Source: an uncultured Muribaculum sp. (GTDB lineage Bacteria; Bacteroidota; Bacteroidia; Bacteroidales; Muribaculaceae). Taken from it: DNA of 64,000 bases. The translations under genes and the position numbers were made by a program. Positions 41,344-51,168 of the stretch are shown here, in pieces. Location of the stretch: the NCBI GenBank assembly GCA_910589555.1, contig CAJUTE010000006.1:34348-98347 (forward strand), written 5' to 3'. Numbering within the stretch: position 1 is the first letter of the stretch; each line of letters starts with the position of its first letter. The notes under the pieces are model-generated. The model searched no databases, was not told the DNA's origin, and saw only the letters and a program-made list of their open reading frames with translations.

Positions 41344-41390
41344 AAAACAACAGTCAGCCACTTAGCTGATTGCCAAATGGCTGACTGTTG
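41344..41390 (-). terminator. Terminator of the GlsB/YeaQ-like gene
   Basis: CAACAGTCAGCCA (41348-41360) pairs with TGGCTGACTGTTG (41378-41390), a perfect 13-bp stem, followed on the minus strand by TTTTG. It lies 20 bases past the stop at 41410. Confidence 0.85.
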
Positions 41391-41409
41391 TCAATTCCTA
41401 CATCAATTG

Positions 41410-41661
41410 CTAATGCCCGGAAGAACGGCTCAAAAGCCCAACTATCCACAGGAGCACCACAGCACCTACCACCGATGTGATCAGGCTGCCGATAATGCCA
41501 CCTGCCGATATGCCGAGCAGGCTGAAAAGCCATCCGCCCAGCACGCCGCCAATGACACCTACGATCAGATTGACGATAATTCCGAAACCACCTCCACGCA
41601 TAAGTTTGCCGGCAACAAATCCGGCAACGATTCCAATAATAATAAACCAAATAAAGCTCAT
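41410..41661 (-). CDS. GlsB/YeaQ/YmgE-family small membrane protein
   Basis: An 83-residue, very hydrophobic protein of three membrane helices, Gly-rich throughout: FIIIGIVAGFVAGKLMRGGGFG, then IIVNLIVGVIGGVLGGWLF, then a last helix ending in LLSRSSGH. This matches the GlsB/YeaQ/YmgE family (transglycosylase-associated in older annotation), often induced by envelope or general stress. No catalytic residues are present, so a structural or stress role is likely. It is monocistronic with a strong terminator. Confidence 0.9.
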   Translation of the reverse strand: MSFIWFIIIGIVAGFVAGKLMRGGGFGIIVNLIVGVIGGVLGGWLFSLLGISAGGIIGSLITSVVGAVVLLWIVGLLSRSSGH

Positions 41662-41778
41662 AATATGTATATAACTTAAAAGTTAAACTTATTTCATAAA
41701 AACGTGCCACCCACACTCTTGGTTCATTAAGAGGGTGTTTAAGAGCATCACGTCTATGGCACCGAAAGAAATAAATGC

Positions 41779-41786
41779 TATCTTTG
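41779..41786 (+). promoter_or_regulatory. -7 element of the phosphopantetheinyl transferase gene
   Basis: TATCTTTG is an exact TAnnTTTG match 27 bases before the ATG at 41814. No clear -33 box. Confidence 0.5.
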
Positions 41787-41813
41787 CACCGATAACCCGC
41801 TACCAAACTTTCT

Positions 41814-42356
41814 ATGGAAGTTAAAATCGACATATACACCGAAGCATTGGACCGCGACAGCCGCCACAACGCACGCATGGCTGAAAAGCGGGCTACCAGC
41901 CAACTGATAAGCAGAGTGTTTGGCGAAACCGCATCAATTGAGCATGATTCCGAAGGCAGACCATCAGTGGCGGGGGTGGATTTCACGGGGATGATCTCCA
42001 TCACCCACAGCTGCGCCTCATGCCTGCTTGCGGTGACTCACCGCTCCGACATCTCCATAGGGATCGATGCTGAGACATGGAGAGAACAGTTGACGCGCGT
42101 GGCATCTAAATTTCTCACCGATGAAGAGCGCACTCACTATCTCACCCCCGCATTGCTCCTGCTTGCATGGACCACCAAGGAAGCCGTATACAAGGCGGCA
42201 CGCATCCCGGGACTTGCGCTGAAAGAGATTCAACTGCCGGTGCCCGTGGTAGAATCGGCATCATTCACCGCGACCGCGCGAGGCAAAAAATATACCGTAA
42301 TGTCCCACTCCCTGTCACCGACCGAAGCTATTACCACCGCCTACACGCATTTATAA
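41814..42356 (+). CDS. 4'-phosphopantetheinyl transferase (Sfp/AcpT superfamily)
   Basis: A 180-residue enzyme that moves phosphopantetheine from coenzyme A to a carrier-protein serine. The two superfamily motifs are present: SIGIDAE (Asp85, Glu87, magnesium ligands) and LAWTTKEAVYKA (Trp119, Lys122, Glu123). An N-terminal basic half with SITHSC precedes them. At 180 residues it is between the short AcpS type and the double-domain Sfp type, as is usual for Bacteroidales AcpT-like proteins. No polyketide or nonribosomal synthase genes are near, so it most likely serves the fatty-acid or aryl-polyene carrier proteins. Confidence 0.85.
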   Translation: MEVKIDIYTEALDRDSRHNARMAEKRATSQLISRVFGETASIEHDSEGRPSVAGVDFTGMISITHSCASCLLAVTHRSDISIGIDAETWREQLTRVASKFLTDEERTHYLTPALLLLAWTTKEAVYKAARIPGLALKEIQLPVPVVESASFTATARGKKYTVMSHSLSPTEAITTAYTHL

Positions 42357-42490
42357 GTTGACAATATTTATAATTTTATCCATTTTATCTGTTTCCAACC
42401 GCTATTTTATCAAAAATGAGTTGACAGTTTGATATTTTTTTACGAAATTTGCCAATAAACCAGAAACATTTAAATTCAATTTTAATAATA

Positions 42491-44143
42491 ATGAAAAAGA
42501 GTGCACTACAGAAAGCCCGTGCAGCTTATAAGCCCAAATTGCCCATCGTGCTGACTGGAGCAGTAAAAGCTGTAGAAGGCAAAGCGACTCAATCCGTTGC
42601 CGATCAAGAAGAGATTCAAAAGTTATTCCCCAACACCTACGGTCTTCCCGAAATCCGTTTTGAGAAAGACGGAAACTCTATCAAGGGTGAGGCAGTGAAT
42701 GTTGGCGTTATCCTGTCGGGCGGACAAGCTCCCGGCGGACACAATGTCATCAGCGGAATTTTCGACGGTATAAAGAAAATCAACAAGGAGAGCCGTCTAT
42801 ATGGATTCCTCATGGGCCCCGGCGGTTTTGTTGACCACCAATATATGGAGCTCACCTCTGAAATAATTGATGAATACCGCAACACCGGCGGTTTTGACAT
42901 CATCGGTTCCGGCCGCACCAAACTTGAGACAAAAGCTCAGTTTGACAAGGGTCTTGAAATTCTGAAAGAACTCAACATCAAGGCACTTGTGATCATCGGT
43001 GGCGACGACTCCAACACCAACGCAGCCATCCTTGCCGAATACTATAAGCAGATCAACGCAGGTGTGCAGGTGATCGGTTGCCCCAAGACTATCGACGGCG
43101 ACCTCAAGAATGAGGTGATCGAGACATCTTTCGGCTTTGACACTGCGACCAAAGTTTACAGCGAGGTAATCGGAAACATCCAGCGCGACTGTAACTCAGC
43201 TAAAAAATACTGGCACTTTATCAAACTTATGGGCCGCTCGGCAAGCCACATTGCGCTTGAATGCGCCCTGCAGTGCCAGCCCAACATCTGCATAATCTCA
43301 GAAGAAGTTGAAGCCAAGAAGCAGACTCTCGACGACATCGTCAACTCTATCGCCGATGTTGTAGCACGCAGAGCAGCTAACGGCAACAATTTCGGAACCG
43401 TGCTCATTCCCGAAGGACTCATCGAGTTCATTCCTGCAATGAAGGCACTCATCGCCGAGCTCAACGAACTTCTCGCTGTAAACGCCGAAGAATTCTCTCA
43501 CGTGGACAAGGCTAACCAACTCTCTTGGATCGCCGACCGCCTGACTCCGGAAAACACAGCAATCTTCACCAGCCTTCCCGAAGGCGTGGCACGTCAGCTC
43601 TGCCTTGACCGTGACCCCCACGGTAACGTACAGGTGTCGCTCATCGAAACCGAGAAACTGCTCGGCGAAATGGTGGCGCGTCGCCTGAATGCTCTTAAAG
43701 CTGAAGGTAAATATGTGGGCAAGTTCGCTTCACTCTACCACTTCTTCGGATATGAAGGACGTTGCGCCGATCCGTCAAACTTTGATGCTGACTACTGCTA
43801 CGCGCTCGGCTTCAACGCCGCTTGCCTTGTGAAATCAGGCGTGACAGGCTATATGTCAAGCGTGCGCGGACTCACCAAGCCATCAGTACAATGGATGGCA
43901 GGCGGTATTCCAATCACCATGATGATGAACATGGAACGCCGTCACGGAGCAATGAAACCCGTGATCCAAAAAGCTCTCGTATCGCTCGATGGACGCCCAT
44001 TCAAGAAATTCGCTTCTCAGCGCGACAATTGGGCTATCAACACCGAATTCGTATATCCCGGACCGATCCAATATTTCGGACCGGCAGAAGTATGCGACCA
44101 GCCGTCGCTCACTCTGCAATACGAACACGAAGCATTGAAATAA
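42491..44143 (+). CDS. pfp: PPi-dependent phosphofructokinase
   Basis: A 550-residue diphosphate:fructose-6-phosphate phosphotransferase, the reversible glycolytic step. PPi use is read directly from two sites: GGDDSN (170-175), where Asp173 replaces the Gly of ATP enzymes, and PKTIDGD (198-204), where Lys replaces that Gly. GGQAPGGHN (78-86) is the conserved phosphate loop. Length is that of the long PPi-PFK type. The ATG at 42491 is chosen over the frame at 42449, which would add 14 residues without homology. It has its own terminator (44166-44218). A classic ATP enzyme is not in the window. Confidence 0.96.
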   Translation: MKKSALQKARAAYKPKLPIVLTGAVKAVEGKATQSVADQEEIQKLFPNTYGLPEIRFEKDGNSIKGEAVNVGVILSGGQAPGGHNVISGIFDGIKKINKESRLYGFLMGPGGFVDHQYMELTSEIIDEYRNTGGFDIIGSGRTKLETKAQFDKGLEILKELNIKALVIIGGDDSNTNAAILAEYYKQINAGVQVIGCPKTIDGDLKNEVIETSFGFDTATKVYSEVIGNIQRDCNSAKKYWHFIKLMGRSASHIALECALQCQPNICIISEEVEAKKQTLDDIVNSIADVVARRAANGNNFGTVLIPEGLIEFIPAMKALIAELNELLAVNAEEFSHVDKANQLSWIADRLTPENTAIFTSLPEGVARQLCLDRDPHGNVQVSLIETEKLLGEMVARRLNALKAEGKYVGKFASLYHFFGYEGRCADPSNFDADYCYALGFNAACLVKSGVTGYMSSVRGLTKPSVQWMAGGIPITMMMNMERRHGAMKPVIQKALVSLDGRPFKKFASQRDNWAINTEFVYPGPIQYFGPAEVCDQPSLTLQYEHEALK

Positions 44144-44165
44144 GAAAACCCGAATCTCAGCTTGC

Positions 44166-44218
44166 ATAGGGTCACCTCGGGGGAGCAATGTCGCTCTTTG
44201 GGCGACCCTATTATTTTA
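44166..44218 (+). terminator. pfp terminator
   Basis: ATAGGGTC (44166-44173) pairs with GACCCTAT (44204-44211) across a 30-base loop, followed by TATTTT. It lies 23 bases past the pfp stop. Confidence 0.75.
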
Positions 44219-44230
44219 CCCGCTTGAATC

Positions 44231-47200
44231 ATGAAAAAACTTGCACTATCTATCATCTCACTTTCTACTGCCGCTATCGCATGGTCATCAGCCCCGACAA
44301 TCAACGATATGCGGCAGTCATTCATCACCCCTCCCGACTCCACCCGCACAAAAGTGTGGTGGTTCCATGGTGAAGATTCAGCAACCCGCGAAGGCATAAC
44401 CGCCGACCTTGAGGCATTCCGCCGGCAAGGTGTAGGCGGGATTGTATATTATGACCAAGTGCATGGAAAAGACGTCAACGCACCGCAGCTAATGTCAGAA
44501 CAATGGTGGGACGCCCTTCTGTTTTCAGCAAGCGAAGCTCAACGTCTCGGACTCTCTTTTGAGGCAAACGTGGGCAATGGATATGTGGCGGGAGGACCTT
44601 GGATAACACCGGAACTCAGCATGAAACGTGTCGCCTCATCTGACATAACCATAGACGGAGGTCTCGAAATCGACACCATTCTACCCACTCCGGAAGCGCC
44701 GTTCAATTACTTCAGCGATATAGCCGTTCTCGCCATTCCCGCCACCAATCACCGCAGCGTCACCATCCTGTCGGACTCAACCATACGCGGAAACAATCCC
44801 GAAGATACAATAGTGATCGATTATGACTGCGGCGAAAACTTCACGGCGCGAAGCATCACCTACACACTCAATGGCAGAGCCAAGGCAAAAACATTGGCTA
44901 TGAACTATCCCGGCAAACCCGGCGAGGAATTCTACGGCTGCCTATACAGAACACTTCCTTCGCCGGGAACTCTCGAAGTGTCAGACGATGGAATAAACTA
45001 CCGCACAGTCATCGCCCTTGAGCCCCGCTACCGCAACCATGGCGGAGTAAAATTCAAGACCATATCCTTCCCCGCAGTCACAGGGAGGTACTACCGTATA
45101 AAATTGCAGGGTTGGGGAAGCGGGCACAAAGATGACAACCGCATAGCAATCGAAAATGTGACATTGCGCCAGGACGCCATGAACTACGATTGGGAAACCA
45201 AGGCAGCTTTAGTTTCGGAATATATTGATCCCGACCTTACCCCCGACTATGGCGAAGATGAAATAATACCGCTCGACCGCGTCATAAATCTCACTTCCAA
45301 TATGGATAAAGATGGCAGGCTGCGCTCCTCGCCACTCCCTCCCGGGAAATGGGCAATCATGAGATTTTACACAATCTCAACCGGTGCCAGAACCAAACAT
45401 GGACGAAAAGAGGCATTAGGACTTGAATGTGACAAGCTGTCGACTGCCGGAGCGGAATGCCAATGGAACAACTACGTGAAGCCGGTCGTCGACTCCATAC
45501 GTGCCCATGGTGCCATAATCGAAGGGATAACCATGGACAGCCACGAGGCGGGACCGCAGAACTGGACACAAGGGTTGGACAGCGACTTCATGTCACGCAA
45601 CGGCTATGACATGACTCCGTTTCTGCCGGCAATGGCAGGCTACGTGGTTGATTCCAAAGAAGCTACCGCCACATTCCTTCAGGATCTGAGGCGCACATTG
45701 TCACAATTGACCGCCGAAAGATATTACGGTGCGTTTGATTCCCTTGCAAGAAAGGAAGGACTTAGATTCACCGCTCAGGCAATAGGCGGTGCGCTATGCC
45801 TGACCGGCGACAACATCGAAGTGAAAAAGCACATCGACAAGCCCCAAGGAGAGTTCTGGGCATATCAAACCGACGGCAGCTACGACATAAAAGATTGCTC
45901 CTCAGCTGCCCATATCTACGGCAAGAGGATAGCATCGGGCGAAGCATTCACCGATGCCAAGTACAGCCACAAACCTCACGATATAAAAAGCCTCGCCGAC
46001 TATGCCTGCGCTTTTGGCATAAACGAATTTGTAGTGTGCGCGTCGGCATATCAGCCGAGCCTGACCGATATTCCGGGAAACACCGCCAACGGACGACAAT
46101 ATTGCCTGAACCGCAACAACACATTCTGGGAACTCTCCAAACCGATGTGGGATTCGCAGGCACGTTGCAACTATATGCTGCGCCAGGGAGAGCCGGTAGT
46201 GGATCTTGGCGTGTATCTCGGCGACGAAGTTCCCATAAGGATTATATCGCACCGCCTGCCGGAAATACCAGCCGGATTCAATTTCGACGCATTCACCACC
46301 GATGCCCTGATGAGCATGACCGTCGACAACGCCGGCATGATCACCCTACCCTCAGGAATGAAATTCACAGCAATCACCTTGCCTGATGCCGAGTTCAAGG
46401 AATCAATCCGAAAGAAAATCGCGGAATTGAAAAAAGCGGGAGCTCGAGTTTACGAACCTGCCGCCAATGAATCGTTGGCTACATTCCTGCAAAGCAACCG
46501 GATAATGCCCGATTTGACATATCAAGGCTCCGATACCCTGTTTTTCGCTCACCGCCGCCTGCCGGATGCCGACATATATTTCATCGACAATCATTGCGGC
46601 ACACCCATGGATTTCAACTTCACTTTCAACACATCCCGCAAGAATGCTGAGATATGGAATCATGTGACCGGAAATATCACCTCGGTCAAGACTGAAAGCA
46701 CAGGCGACAGCCGACAAGCCGCCCATCTGCCTATGGCTCCACATGAATCAACATTCGTGATATTCCACGACCACGCCACCGTGCTCCCCGCTTATACACA
46801 TGAAGCTGTCGATTCAATCACAATAACCGGAGAGTGGAAAGCGTGGTTTGACCCAAAAATGGGTGGCGCAGGCAACGTGGTACTGCCCCGTTTAAGCGAC
46901 TACACCCTAAGCGACAATCCGGCAATAAAATATTTCTCAGGCACCGCAACCTTCACCAACAGTTTCACAGCGTCGCCCGATGCCAAATCTCGCTACGAGC
47001 TCAAGCTGGACGGATTTACCGATGTAGCGGAAGTTATCGTCAACGATAAATCGGCAGGGCATATATGGTGTTCTCCATGGACTCTCGACATAACTTCCTA
47101 CATAACCTCAGGCAACAATGAGATAACGCTCCGCGTTGCCAACAGCCTTTACAACCGCATGATCGGCGACATCAACTTGCCTGCCGACCGACGTGTGACC

Positions 47201-47293
47201 AAAGCCACCACCACCATCGTCGATGAATCCACACCACTTGTCCCCTCCGGCATCAACGGAAACGTCACAATAATCCGCTACACCGATCATTAA
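44231..47293 (+). CDS. Secreted GH106-type alpha-L-rhamnosidase
   Basis: A 1020-residue secreted glycoside hydrolase with a signal peptide (...AWSSAPT). The opening TRTKVWWFHGEDSATREGITADLEAF and GVGGIVYYDQ are typical of the GH106 TIM barrel; the central part contains EGITMDSHEAGPQNWT with likely acidic catalytic residues and FTAQAIGGALCLTGDN. Several beta-sandwich domains follow, the last with a jelly-roll carbohydrate-binding look (residues ~870-1010, YELKLDGFTDVAEVIVNDKSAG). GH106 enzymes remove rhamnose from pectin-type glycans. It is not next to a SusC/SusD pair. The family call is from memory, with GH78-like alternatives less likely. Confidence 0.85.
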   Translation: MKKLALSIISLSTAAIAWSSAPTINDMRQSFITPPDSTRTKVWWFHGEDSATREGITADLEAFRRQGVGGIVYYDQVHGKDVNAPQLMSEQWWDALLFSASEAQRLGLSFEANVGNGYVAGGPWITPELSMKRVASSDITIDGGLEIDTILPTPEAPFNYFSDIAVLAIPATNHRSVTILSDSTIRGNNPEDTIVIDYDCGENFTARSITYTLNGRAKAKTLAMNYPGKPGEEFYGCLYRTLPSPGTLEVSDDGINYRTVIALEPRYRNHGGVKFKTISFPAVTGRYYRIKLQGWGSGHKDDNRIAIENVTLRQDAMNYDWETKAALVSEYIDPDLTPDYGEDEIIPLDRVINLTSNMDKDGRLRSSPLPPGKWAIMRFYTISTGARTKHGRKEALGLECDKLSTAGAECQWNNYVKPVVDSIRAHGAIIEGITMDSHEAGPQNWTQGLDSDFMSRNGYDMTPFLPAMAGYVVDSKEATATFLQDLRRTLSQLTAERYYGAFDSLARKEGLRFTAQAIGGALCLTGDNIEVKKHIDKPQGEFWAYQTDGSYDIKDCSSAAHIYGKRIASGEAFTDAKYSHKPHDIKSLADYACAFGINEFVVCASAYQPSLTDIPGNTANGRQYCLNRNNTFWELSKPMWDSQARCNYMLRQGEPVVDLGVYLGDEVPIRIISHRLPEIPAGFNFDAFTTDALMSMTVDNAGMITLPSGMKFTAITLPDAEFKESIRKKIAELKKAGARVYEPAANESLATFLQSNRIMPDLTYQGSDTLFFAHRRLPDADIYFIDNHCGTPMDFNFTFNTSRKNAEIWNHVTGNITSVKTESTGDSRQAAHLPMAPHESTFVIFHDHATVLPAYTHEAVDSITITGEWKAWFDPKMGGAGNVVLPRLSDYTLSDNPAIKYFSGTATFTNSFTASPDAKSRYELKLDGFTDVAEVIVNDKSAGHIWCSPWTLDITSYITSGNNEITLRVANSLYNRMIGDINLPADRRVTKATTTIVDESTPLVPSGINGNVTIIRYTDH

Positions 47294-47316
47294 TAACTAT
47301 TGCTCAATCATTAAAA

Positions 47317-47350
47317 TAACAAAAAGGGGCGAGAATATCACCCCTTTTTA
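47317..47350 (+). terminator. GH106 gene terminator
   Basis: AAAAAGGGG pairs with CCCCTTTTT across a 10-base loop. The T tail runs straight into the next gene's -7 element at 47352. Confidence 0.8.
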
Positions 47351-47351
47351 T

Positions 47352-47359
47352 TATTTTTG
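47352..47359 (+). promoter_or_regulatory. -7 element of the small lipoprotein gene
   Basis: TATTTTTG matches TAnnTTTG, with the start codon at 47377 directly downstream. It decides the start against the longer frame at 47359. Confidence 0.5.
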
Positions 47360-47376
47360 TGAAAAATATACTTATT

Positions 47377-47823
47377 ATGAAGACTAAATTTTTGACCTTA
47401 CTGATAGCTATAGTGATGATTCCGTTCCTTGCCGCTTGTGGCGACGATGATGACAACTTCAATCCCAACAAGTTTGGCTCCACATCACTACGCTCATCGC
47501 AATGGACCGGCACACTCACAAAAAAATATGATGTGGGAACAGTTCAGAAAGACCGTGTGGCAAACTGCGGAATGATTTTCGACAGCAAAAAGGGCGGCGA
47601 GTTCAGTTGCCAATGGACCGACACTTATGAAAAGACCGAAAAAGTGAGCTTCACATATAAAATCAGCGGCAAGTCGGTGATATTCACCAGCTCCGACAAT
47701 ATCCTGTCAGGTGAATATATCGTTCTTGAATATTCATCATCCAAGATGAAACTCACCAAAGGCACAGGAAGTTTCGGATCAGACAATTTCTATCTTGACC
47801 TGACCCGCGTAGGAGGTAATTAA
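47377..47823 (+). CDS. Small lipoprotein with lipocalin-like beta domain
   Basis: A 148-residue lipoprotein (lipobox PFLAAC, Cys20) with an Asp-rich linker after the Cys (GDDDDNF). The rest is an eight- to ten-strand beta domain with LRSSQWTGTLTKKYDV, FDSKKGGEFSCQWTD and EKVSFTYKISGKSVIFT, a pattern like Bacteroidota lipocalin-like lipoproteins. The ATG at 47377 is preferred over the non-ATG frame at 47359, which overlaps the promoter. No catalytic motif is evident. It ends four bases before the convergent rlmB stop. Confidence 0.75.
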   Translation: MKTKFLTLLIAIVMIPFLAACGDDDDNFNPNKFGSTSLRSSQWTGTLTKKYDVGTVQKDRVANCGMIFDSKKGGEFSCQWTDTYEKTEKVSFTYKISGKSVIFTSSDNILSGEYIVLEYSSSKMKLTKGTGSFGSDNFYLDLTRVGGN

Positions 47824-48575
47824 ATTACCTCCATGTCGGCAAGAAGGCGCTGACGCACCACCTCATACATTATCACACCTGCGGCAACCGACACATTGAG
47901 CGACCCTATGTGTCCGAACTGCGGTATGCTCACAAATGTGTCACACAGCTTCAATGCCTCGGGAGATATGCCGGTGTCCTCCGAACCCATGACGATAGCC
48001 ACCGGAACGGTAAAGTCACACTGCGTGTAATTGATGTCGGCTTTTTCCGAAGCGGCGACAATCTTGTAGCCGTTATCCTTCAAGAAACGGATGGCGCCTG
48101 TCACCGAGCGTTCACGGCACACAGGAATATGCAGCAATGCTCCTGCCGAGGTCTTGACTGCATCACCTCCCACCGACACGCTTCCGCGCTCAGGGATGAC
48201 AATAGCATCAACACCGGCACACTCACAGGTGCGGGCGATAGCTCCGAAATTCCGCACATCGGTGATGCCGTCGAGCACCACGATAAACGGCAGCATTCCG
48301 TCCTCATAAAGCTGCGGAACCACATTGTCAAGACGGTGATAAGTCACTGCCGAAAGCAATGCTATGACACCTTGGTGATTCTTACGGGTGATCTTATTAA
48401 GTTTCTCTACCGGCACCCTCTGCACAAGGATTCCGTTGCTTTTCAACACTCCAAACAATTCTTTGCAAAGTTCTCCCTGAAAATCTTTTTTCACAAGCAC
48501 TTTGTCAATCTCCTTGCCGGCTTCTACGGCTTCCATCACGGCACGTATGCCGAATATATATTCATTTGATTCCAT
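47820..48575 (-). CDS. rlmB: 23S rRNA 2'-O-methyltransferase, RlmB type
   Basis: A 251-residue SPOUT methyltransferase. The N-terminal substrate-binding domain (EYIFGIRAVMEAVEAGKEIDKVLV) is followed by the SpoU fold with the knot motifs LDGITDVRNFGAIARTCE, VAIVMGSEDTGISPEAL and SIPQFGHIGSLNVSVAAG. RlmB methylates G2251 of 23S rRNA; TrmH is a second possibility. I start it at the ATG at 48575, 16 bases after the recN stop; the longer frame overlaps recN. It is last in the dnaN-to-rlmB run. Confidence 0.92.
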   Translation of the reverse strand: MESNEYIFGIRAVMEAVEAGKEIDKVLVKKDFQGELCKELFGVLKSNGILVQRVPVEKLNKITRKNHQGVIALLSAVTYHRLDNVVPQLYEDGMLPFIVVLDGITDVRNFGAIARTCECAGVDAIVIPERGSVSVGGDAVKTSAGALLHIPVCRERSVTGAIRFLKDNGYKIVAASEKADINYTQCDFTVPVAIVMGSEDTGISPEALKLCDTFVSIPQFGHIGSLNVSVAAGVIMYEVVRQRLLADMEVI

Positions 48576-48591
48576 TGTCAATTTTGTTTTA

Positions 48592-50256
48592 TCATTTAAC
48601 ACCATCTAAAAGAGAACGCGCGTTGGCGCGAGCCGCTTCATCCACGGTCGAGCCGCTAAGCATCACAGCAAGTTCATCCACTCGCTCCGCAGGTGTCAAT
48701 AATTTTATTCTTGTATAGGTCGACGTGTCGTCATCCTCTTTATACACCTTGTAGTGGGCATTTCCTTTTGATGCCACTTGCGGCAGGTGTGTGATGGCGG
48801 TCACCTGTATGTTTTCGGAAATAGACTTCATCAATTGTCCCATGCGGTTTGCCACATCACCCGACACTCCGGTGTCCACCTCATCAAATATGATCGACGG
48901 CAGTTTCATCTTAGTGGCGATGATCGATTTTATCGACAACATGAGACGAGATATCTCACCGCCCGATGCAGTACCGCCCACAGGCATCAACTGCTGGTTT
49001 TTATTGAACGCAAAAAGCAGTTCCACCTTGTCCATGCCTGTAGAGGTCAATTCGCCGGTGGTTATATTCACCTTCACTTGTAGATTTTTCATTCCGAGCG
49101 GCACGGCTGTAGCTCTCAGAACCTCCTCAAACTTAAGAGCCTCTTCACGTCGGCGTGCTGAAAGCTCAAGAGCGAGCTCCTTTGCCGATGCTTTCGCGCG
49201 ACGAGCCTCCTTTTCAAGCTCCTCCACAGTGTAAGAGCTGTTTTCAAGCTGGTCCAGCTTTTCCCTCAATGCTTCACGAAGCTCAATCAATTGATCGACA
49301 GTATCCACCCTATGCTTCTGTTCAAGCGAATAGATGGTGTTAAGACGTTCCTCTATCGCCTCAAGCTCATCAGGGTCAGCCTGAAGATTGCTGTCATACG
49401 CCGTAAGCGTCTCGGCGATATCCTGAATTTCAATGCGAGCCGACTCCAGACGTTCGGAAATATTATCGCTGTCCTCAAGTATTTTCGCCAGCTCCTCACA
49501 ATAATCCGATGCCTCGCCTAACAAAGACAACACATTGGAACCGGCGTTGGTCAATGCGTCGAGGGCGCCATTGAGAGTCAGCTTGATATCGGTCATATTG
49601 GACAGCACATCACGGTCATGCTCAAGCTGCTCCTGCTCTCCGGGCTTCAGTTTCAGCTCGTCAAGCTGTTCAAGCTGAAACCGCGTGAAATCCTCATCAC
49701 TGCGGTTCTGCTCGATTTTCTTCTTTGTTTCATGAAGGCGCTTAACGGCATTGCGGTACACGAGAAAACGCTTGGCGTAATCCCGCAACAACCGTGAATT
49801 GCCGGCAAGATTATCTATTATCTGTAATTGGAACTCCGCCGAAGTGAGCAACTGGTTCTGATGCTGCGAGTGTATGTCGACAAGCTGCATCGCCACGTGA
49901 GAAAGTAGATCAAGAGTCACCGGAGAGTCGTTGATAAACGCACGCGACCGCCCCGCCGGAGCAATCTCACGCCTGAGTATGCACACAGCGTCATCCCACT
50001 CAATATCGTGAGCCACGCAGTATTCTTTCAATGCCGGATAGCCCGTGACATCAAACACAGCCTCGATCACCGATTTCTTGCTTGAATCGCGCACTGCCTT
50101 CAAATCGGCCCTGCCGCCAAGTATCAATGACAACGCTCCAAGCATGATCGACTTTCCCGCACCGGTCTCTCCGGTGATAATGTTAAACCCGGAATGGAAA
50201 TCGATATCGACAATGTCGATCAAAGCATAGTTGGATATATATAATGATTTTAGCAT
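48592..50256 (-). CDS. recN: DNA repair protein RecN
   Basis: A 554-residue SMC-like ATPase that acts early in double-strand-break repair. Walker A is GETGAGKS (29-36); Walker B and signature sequences lie in the C-terminal part (SGGEISRLMLSIKSI, IIFDEVDTGVSGDVANRMG). A ~250-residue coiled-coil region rich in Glu and Lys connects the two ATPase halves. Length is normal. It starts six bases after the DUF4835 stop. Confidence 0.97.
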   Translation of the reverse strand: MLKSLYISNYALIDIVDIDFHSGFNIITGETGAGKSIMLGALSLILGGRADLKAVRDSSKKSVIEAVFDVTGYPALKEYCVAHDIEWDDAVCILRREIAPAGRSRAFINDSPVTLDLLSHVAMQLVDIHSQHQNQLLTSAEFQLQIIDNLAGNSRLLRDYAKRFLVYRNAVKRLHETKKKIEQNRSDEDFTRFQLEQLDELKLKPGEQEQLEHDRDVLSNMTDIKLTLNGALDALTNAGSNVLSLLGEASDYCEELAKILEDSDNISERLESARIEIQDIAETLTAYDSNLQADPDELEAIEERLNTIYSLEQKHRVDTVDQLIELREALREKLDQLENSSYTVEELEKEARRAKASAKELALELSARRREEALKFEEVLRATAVPLGMKNLQVKVNITTGELTSTGMDKVELLFAFNKNQQLMPVGGTASGGEISRLMLSIKSIIATKMKLPSIIFDEVDTGVSGDVANRMGQLMKSISENIQVTAITHLPQVASKGNAHYKVYKEDDDTSTYTRIKLLTPAERVDELAVMLSGSTVDEAARANARSLLDGVK

Positions 50257-50262
50257 CGTCTA

Positions 50263-51168
50263 TTATTTATTAACTCCTCGCTTTATCATGTCAAGACGCG
50301 TGGTCTCCACCGGATAAATCGAATAAAGCAGTTCATAAACTCCCGTCCGCTCATTCTGAGGCGACTTGGTGTAAAGATTCACAAGCTCGTCAAGCTTCGC
50401 ATCCTTGAACATCGACAATCCCACCGACATAGGCGACTGGGAAAAGACCTCTTTCAACACATTGAGCGACTCCGTGATAGTGGCACGCCCTTTAGCCGGA
50501 CTTACCGACATCTCATCAAGCCCTTTCCTGTGGTATTGGTAAGTAAGATCACGCAACTTTGAAGTGGCAGGATCGGTGAACGCTGACAATACCGCGCTGC
50601 GGTTTTTGGTGTCTTCAAAAGCCTTCCATCCGCTCTCGCCCGATGATTGAGCCATCTGAACCACGCGCTGCAACTCTTTGAAAAACGGTTCACCGCCACG
50701 AGGCGAGAAACTGTCAAAATCCATGGCGAGAATCAGGTACACATAAAAATCGATTATCGCAGTAAGATTGCTCTCCATCGAATTTTCCGAAAAAATAAGC
50801 GGCTCACCTTCCCTATACTCAAATTCCACTTTAGTGTCCTTAAAATTGATCAAAGTAGTGGTATAAGAGCTGTTGTAGACGGGACGCGAGGACTGCACCT
50901 GAAGGTCGCCCACCATCTTGTCGTCATTATATTCTTTTATGGAGAAAAACAGCTTGCACTCGATCTTCTCATTGGGCGAAATTTGGGCGGGAGTCCATTT
51001 CCGCGTATTGACATACTCGGAAATAGCCTCTTTAAGTGTTTCGAATACTGAAGTATTGGTGCCGCCCACCTGTGAGTAGTCGACTGTCACTTGACAATTC
51101 AGCTCCTGAGCATGAACGTCAACAAACAAGAGCGCCGATAAAATAGTGAGGAGAAGCGAGCGCATCAT
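50263..51168 (-). CDS. DUF4835 family protein (PorD-like)
   Basis: A 301-residue exported protein with a signal peptide (...VDVHAQE). The body is alpha/beta: ELNCQVTVDYSQVGG, IECKLFFSIKEYNDDKMVGDLQVQSSRPVYNSSY and a Phe-rich middle (DFYVYLILAMDFDSFSPRGG). This matches DUF4835, which some annotations name PorD, a type IX secretion accessory protein; that link is family knowledge recalled, not verified. Its stop overlaps the coaBC stop region: the ATGA shared with coaBC means translational coupling. The position between coaBC and recN is the usual Bacteroidota order. Confidence 0.85.
   Translation of the reverse strand: MMRSLLLTILSALLFVDVHAQELNCQVTVDYSQVGGTNTSVFETLKEAISEYVNTRKWTPAQISPNEKIECKLFFSIKEYNDDKMVGDLQVQSSRPVYNSSYTTTLINFKDTKVEFEYREGEPLIFSENSMESNLTAIIDFYVYLILAMDFDSFSPRGGEPFFKELQRVVQMAQSSGESGWKAFEDTKNRSAVLSAFTDPATSKLRDLTYQYHRKGLDEMSVSPAKGRATITESLNVLKEVFSQSPMSVGLSMFKDAKLDELVNLYTKSPQNERTGVYELLYSIYPVETTRLDMIKRGVNK

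Noticed and set aside
41354..42004. Minus-strand open frame of 216 codons over the GlsB-like and phosphopantetheinyl transferase genes
   Set aside because: Overlaps two supported genes and a terminator; no recognisable protein features.
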